From Camillea tinctor (taxonomy: Eukaryota > Ascomycota > Sordariomycetes > Xylariales > Xylariaceae): 64,000 bases of DNA. Positions 58,732 through 64,000 of the stretch are shown here, in pieces. The stretch covers positions 19,018 to 83,017 of the forward strand of contig MU394162.1 of the NCBI GenBank assembly GCA_022578605.1. The letters run 5' to 3'. Under the pieces are notes generated by a model that made no database searches, was not told the origin of the DNA, and saw only the letters and a list, made by a program, of their open reading frames with translations. The position numbers and the translations under genes are program-made. Position 1 is the first letter of the stretch. Each line of letters opens with the position of its first letter.

Positions 58732-59301
58732 ATGCCAATGGATATCGACATGAGCCGCCGCAATAAGGTCCCTCGCCAGCTCACCGACGCTGAGAGGAGC
58801 CGCCTTGACGAGTTCATTGACTCGATCCACTACTCTGCTCGGTATGCGCCTAGATTAATTCCTAGTGTTATTCCAAGTGCTATTCCAAACTTTCAGATAA
58901 CAGTCTTTGCTGACGTACGATGTTCCTAGCTACTCGGATAACGACTTCGAATACCGCCACGTTCAACTACCCAAGGCCATGCTGAAGGTCATCCCTAAAG
59001 ACTACCACGACCCATCCAAGGGTACTCTGAAGCTGCTGTGGGAGGACGAGTGGCGCGCAATGGGCATCACTCAGGTATGTCGCATATTCATATAATATAT
59101 AGTTCGCGGTCACTGGGATCTTGGAATTGCGGGTGCTGATACGATTAAAATATGCAGAGCTTGGGCTGGGAGCACTATGAAGTCCATGAGCCGGAGCCAC
59201 ACATCCTGCTCTTCAAGTAAGTGCTATATACCTGCTAATTCCTCAGCCATAGCTAACATGGCTTCCTAAGGCGCCCAATCAGTTACCAGCCGCCCCAGTA
59301 A
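58732..59301 (+). CDS. CKS1: Cyclin-dependent kinase regulatory subunit Cks1/Suc1
   Basis: Exons 58732-58841, 58930-59074, 59158-59216 and 59271-59301, 114 residues. The ATG gives [20 protein letters not shown]; a later in-frame Met at residue 7 is possible. [40 protein letters not shown] and [13 protein letters not shown] are the family signatures; the last contains the conserved HxPEPH-type hinge. Cks1 binds Cdk1 and recruits phosphorylated substrates. The last exon is only 31 nt and ends QPPQ. All four introns have good GT-AG ends. Confidence 0.95.
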
Positions 59302-59930
59302 TAAACTGGCTCGAAAGTACATCCTGTGGTCTAGCATGCAGCCTGCGTATAAGCCACTGCATTGTGTAGACTTTTCCTAATCTCCCCATACTGCATAGCG
59401 ATATTTGTATTTTTGCGGGCATAGGTGTCCTTACGCCCTTCGGACGATTTACGATGACTTATGGAGGGCGTTGAGGTAGCAATATGCCACGAGGCCGGAG
59501 CCAATCCAACCCTTCCGGGTTACACTAACCATTGCGACCTTGGGCATAGTTTGACTAGGTACTAGAGACCGGGGATGTCGGTTTGTTTTAATAATTGTTA
59601 GTCTTTCGCTACGAACAATTGTTTTATAGAGAATGGTAGTCGGTCTGTCTTCTTACTCTGTCTTCTACATTTCCGCACCTAGATTATCTATAGAGAACAA
59701 GAAAAGTCATGGTACAGAGGGGGAACTTCAGCAATGAGGGGCAGTATGCTAGGGTCCAGCTGAGTGATTCTCTTGAGTTACATATAAGATATTCGAAGCA
59801 GCCAGGAAGCTCAATAAGATAATTGCATACCCAAGATCATTACGAAAAAAAAAAGACCCTTCTGTTTACCTAGAGCTATAACGCACATCCTTAGGGGGTG
59901 GTCATGCACTTTAGCAGCACCATGCTTAAT
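59302..59930. other. CKS1 3' flank to the edge of the AT block
   Basis: Normal base composition falls off at about 59930. No gene seen. An A-run lies near 59845. Confidence 0.5.
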
Positions 59931-62900
59931 ACCTACAAGCTGTTTATTTAACAAAGCGTTTATAGTAAAAAGCAGCTAAGCCTTATATAATATCTTTAAA
60001 AAAATGCTGCTAAATCTTTATATTGATTAATTTAATAAATATACGTAAAATGGCTTAATAGATTTTTAAGTTAATTAATTATTAAATATTAGCTTATTTA
60101 GTGCTTTTTTATTTTAAATTATATGTTTTATTGTAAATAAAGCTATTTATAACTTATTTTTAAATTTTTAAACTAATTAATTAAGTTTTAAAAAGTTTAA
60201 AAACTATTTAATAAGTTTTTATATAAATTAAGTTTTTTTATAATTGTTAAAAAAGCTTTATAATTAATTAAAAAATTAATTAATTTTTAAATTATTGTTT
60301 TTATTATAACGTATTTTATATAATTATAATTTTTATTATAAAAAATTAATATTATAAATTAATAAAATATTTACAATAAAGTAATAAATATAATAATTAT
60401 AAAAATTACTTATTAATTTAATTAATTAGTTTATATATAAGTTTATATGTAAAATTAAGCTATATATATATTAAAATATTAAAAAATATCGTAAAATTTA
60501 TTAATAAATATAAGCTTTAATAACGTAAAAAAGTTAATAATTAATTTAATATTATAAAGTTAAAAATAATATTAAAAGTTAAATGTTTAAATAAATAATT
60601 TAAGTTAATAATATAGTTGTTAGTAGGTGTACGTATTAAGAAAAATAAAAATAATAAATATAAGAAATAGTTATATATTTATATTTAAAAAAAAAACTAT
60701 TTAATTAAGGTTATATAAAAAAGCGCAACTTATTTATGTACAAGATATATTATAACTTTTTATTTTTATTATGCAATTATTACTTACTTTATTTTTTTTT
60801 GCGAAAAAATTGCAAACTTACTATACTACTTTCCGTTTAACTTATTTTTTTAATTTAATTATAATTTAATTTTTTTTAATTAACGTCCTTATTGCTTTAT
60901 TAAATGCTGCTTTTATTATTATATTTATTAAGTTATAACTTTTATAAATTTATTAAATGTTATTAATTTTTTAATTTTTATATAACTGCTATAAAACCAT
61001 TAAGTTAATTATAAGTCTTTTTTTATTAGTAGTTTTTATTTATATAAAGCATTAATATAAAAAAAATAAATTAATATAAAATATAAAAAAAATTTTTAAA
61101 TAAAATATGCAGTTTATAATTATATTAAATATTTAATATATTACGTATTTAATATTAAACTTTTAAACTATTTTATAAATTTTATTTATAAGTATATTAC
61201 GCGTTACTTGCTTATATTTAGTAAAAAATTAATAAATTATATTACTTGTAATTTTTAACTTATTATTTTATATTATAAGTTTTTTATTTTTTAATATAAT
61301 AAAATAACCGATTTATAAACTTATGTTTTTATTATTAGCAAATAAACCGTTTATAAATATGTATAAATAAAAGTTTTTTAAGTTAAAAATAATAAAGTTA
61401 AAACTACGCTTTTTATTAGCTATTTATTATTAAATTTAAGTATTTAAAACTTTAACTTTTTTAATGCTAAGTTTTATATATTGCGCAATTATTAAGTAAT
61501 TAAAAGCTACTTTTAATTAACAAATAAAAAAAATATAAGCTTTTTAAGCTTTTTACTTTATATATTTTTTAATTATATTAAAAGTTTTAAAGTTTAATAA
61601 TTTTAATTTTTTAGCTTAACTTTTTTATTTAATTAAAATATTGTACTTTTTTTTATAAACTATTAAGCGCAATTTATTAAAGTTTTTAATTGCTTTGTTT
61701 TTTAGTATTTTTTAAAAGCATGCTTTAATATTTACTTTAATTAATATTTTGTTTTTTTTTTTTAAAAATTTTAAAGTACTAATATTTAATATGTTATTAA
61801 TTTATAAGCTTATTATTTTAAAAAGTTATTTTTTTTTTATAATTAATAAGTAAAAGTTAAAAATTAATAGTTTTATGCTTAATTCGTATTAATAATGTTT
61901 TAAGTATATTTTAAATTAATATATACTTAATTTTATAAATTTGTATAATAACTTTATAACACGTAATAGCGTTTTTTTAAAATATTTATTTTTTAATTTT
62001 AATAATAAATATATAAAAATTATATATTATATTAAGGTTTTTAATTATGTATATGCTATTATAATATTATAAATTATAATTTTTATACTTTGCTATTAAA
62101 ACATTAATATTAAAGCTATTATTAATTTTTAACTTGCTTTTTAAATAATTAAAACATATATTATAATAAATTTTTTATTTAAGTTTTTATATTTTTATAT
62201 TATTAGCTTAAACTTTTTATATAAAGTAGTTATATTTTTTTCTTTAACTTTTCGAACTATTTATAATTTAAACATTATAATATTTTAATAAATTACTTTA
62301 TTATATATAATAAGTTGTAAAATGCTATTTATAAATAATGCGTTTAGCTTTATAAAGTTTAATATTTTATATAGTTTTTTAAAAATTATAATTTTTTTTT
62401 TAAACTAAAGTTTAAATATTAAAACTAAGTCGTTTTTTTTTTTATACTTATGTAAATAGCATTTTAAATGTATATAATATTTAACTTTTTTTTAAAAATT
62501 ATTTTATAGTTTTTAAAGTTAAACTATAACTTAAGTAGTTTAACTATTAAATTTTATAAAAGTTTTAAGTTTTTTTTAAGTTAAATATATAACTTAATAT
62601 GTAAACTTTTAAACGTAAAAGTTTTATTTAATGCATTAAACGTAATAGTTATTTTTTTATTTATAACTATTAAAACTTTATAAAATTTTTTTAACTACTT
62701 TTTTTTTTATAAATTAAAACGTTACTACTTAAAAATAATGTTTTTAATAAAGTTTTTTATATATTAAGGCCATTTTAAGTATTTATAGCATTTTTTACTA
62801 ACTTTTATATTTTAATTTTTTTAACTTTTACTATTGCTTTTTAAACTGCAATTACTTTTTATAATTATAAAAATATTAAAAGTAAGTTTATATTAATTTT

Positions 62901-64000
62901 TAAATATGCTTTAAAAATTAAAAATGTAAAAATTAAGCTATTAAGGTTTACTATATTATTAATAGCTTTAATTACTATTTATAGTTAAAATGCTTTAAAG
63001 CTTTATACCTTTTTTAAAATAATTTTGTATGCTTTTTAAATAAGCTTATAATATTTTTTAACTTTTTTAATAAATTAATGCGCTTTTATTAATACTTATT
63101 TATATATAACTTTTATAAATTAAGCTTTATTTTAAAATTTAATGTTATTAAAGTTAATTTTAATATTATGTGTAATAACGTTTAATAAGTTAAAGTAAGT
63201 ATTAATTTAACATTTTTTAAAAGCTTTTTATATTTTTTTTACTAAAATAGTTCTTAAAAATTAAGCTGTTTAAAAATTAATTATTACATTAATAATATAT
63301 AAAATCGGTTTTTTATTAAAATATATAATATTAATAATAACTTTATAGTTAAAGTTTATTTTAAAATTTTTAAAACTAAATTTAAACTTTTAAAATACTT
63401 TACTTTTAATTTAATAATAATAGTAAAACTTATTAATTTTTTTAATGTTTTTAATGTTAACTTTATATTTTGCTTTATTTAAAAAATTATATAACTTACT
63501 TATAAATAAATAACTAAACTAAATATAAATGCAATAAAGCTTTATTTTTATAAAGTATACTATTTTATTTAATTAAAACTATAAATATTCCTATTTATAA
63601 ATAACACTTATAATTATCTTATTTTTATATACTAACTAATTAATAATATTATTAAAATATACTTTTAAGCAATTTATATTTTTAAAATATAGTAAAAATA
63701 ACATATTTATTTTTATAACGTAAAAATTTATATAGCTAAATAAAGTATTTACTATTATTATGCTTAATAATTTTATTAATTTTTTATCTTTAAAACAAAT
63801 ATTTGCTTTACTTACTTAACTATTATTTATTTTTAAATATTTATTAAAATATTTATTAATTAAAGCCTAATACTATTTTTTTTTAGCTATAAATACCTTT
63901 ACTGCCCTTATATTAAGCATAATGCTTTAAAATACATTTTTTACATATTAATTAAAAATAAAAATAGTATTAATATTAAAAATATTAATTATTAAGTTTA
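59931..64000. repeat. AT-rich block, probably RIP-mutated repeats
   Basis: From about 59931 to the window end the sequence is almost entirely A and T; hand counts of two 60-base lines (60061 and 62041) give 7 and 6 G/C. No open frame longer than about 60 codons was listed in it, and no protein relic is readable. Remaining C and G often sit in GC or CT context. A segment at 60617-60781 is a C-to-T/G-to-A version of a repeat present intact at 6240-6405. This fits repeat-induced point mutation of transposon-derived DNA; the block continues past the window. Confidence 0.85.
60617..60781. repeat. RIP-mutated copy of the MITE core
   Basis: It aligns with 6240-6405 over its whole length with one gap. 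TAGGTGTACGTA, AGCGCAAC and TATTTATGT are unchanged. By hand count about 47 of 49 differences are G-to-A or C-to-T relative to the other copy, with one A-to-G and one G-to-T. Mutation appears on both strands. The A/T microsatellite arrays and terminal repeats of the 6-kb element are not recognisable around it. Confidence 0.85.

Overview
The window is nuclear DNA of a filamentous ascomycete (Pezizomycotina, probably a Sordariomycete). The signs are compact genes with short GT-AG introns and CTAAC-like branch points, fungus-specific families (Zn2Cys6 regulator, DUF3176, Dal5-type transporter, Rsc4, SSB-type Hsp70) and an AT-rich block that looks like repeat-induced point mutation (RIP). Exons were assembled by hand from reading frames, splice consensus and protein-family continuity; every spliced model below closes in frame.

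Layout. 1-5.4 kb: one long single-exon gene (minus) for a low-complexity, tail-anchored protein of unknown function. 5.9-6.6 kb: an intact-looking 690-bp TA-flanked inverted-repeat element. 7.3-22.5 kb: a catabolic neighbourhood with a broken dihydroxyacetone/erythrulose-type kinase (carrying a solo LTR), a Zn2Cys6 regulator, a broken RpiB-type sugar-phosphate isomerase, a class II ketose aldolase, a sorbose-reductase-like SDR and a Dal5-type MFS transporter. The set resembles ketose/sugar-alcohol (erythritol-type) use, but two of its enzymes are disrupted. 23.4-24.6 kb: an NAD(P)-dependent reductase.

24.9-59.3 kb is mostly housekeeping: a PHAF1/UPF0183 protein, kinesin-5 (BimC type), an uncharacterised CxxC protein, an APC-family permease, a DUF3176 membrane protein, two adjacent Nudix hydrolases (NUDT19-like with both a presequence-like N-terminus and a C-terminal AKL; NUDT15-like), a degenerate 5S rRNA, the ribosome-associated Hsp70 SSB (one intron appears to be GC-AG), the tandem-bromodomain RSC subunit Rsc4 and the CDK subunit Cks1.

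From about 59.93 kb to the end the sequence is almost pure A/T with no gene. A 165-bp stretch there aligns with the core of the 6-kb element, and nearly all differences are C-to-T or G-to-A in the AT-rich copy, direct internal evidence of RIP-like mutation.

The most notable regions are the decaying ketose/polyol cluster, the matched intact/RIPed repeat pair, the solo LTR with exact target duplication, and the dual-targeting Nudix protein.
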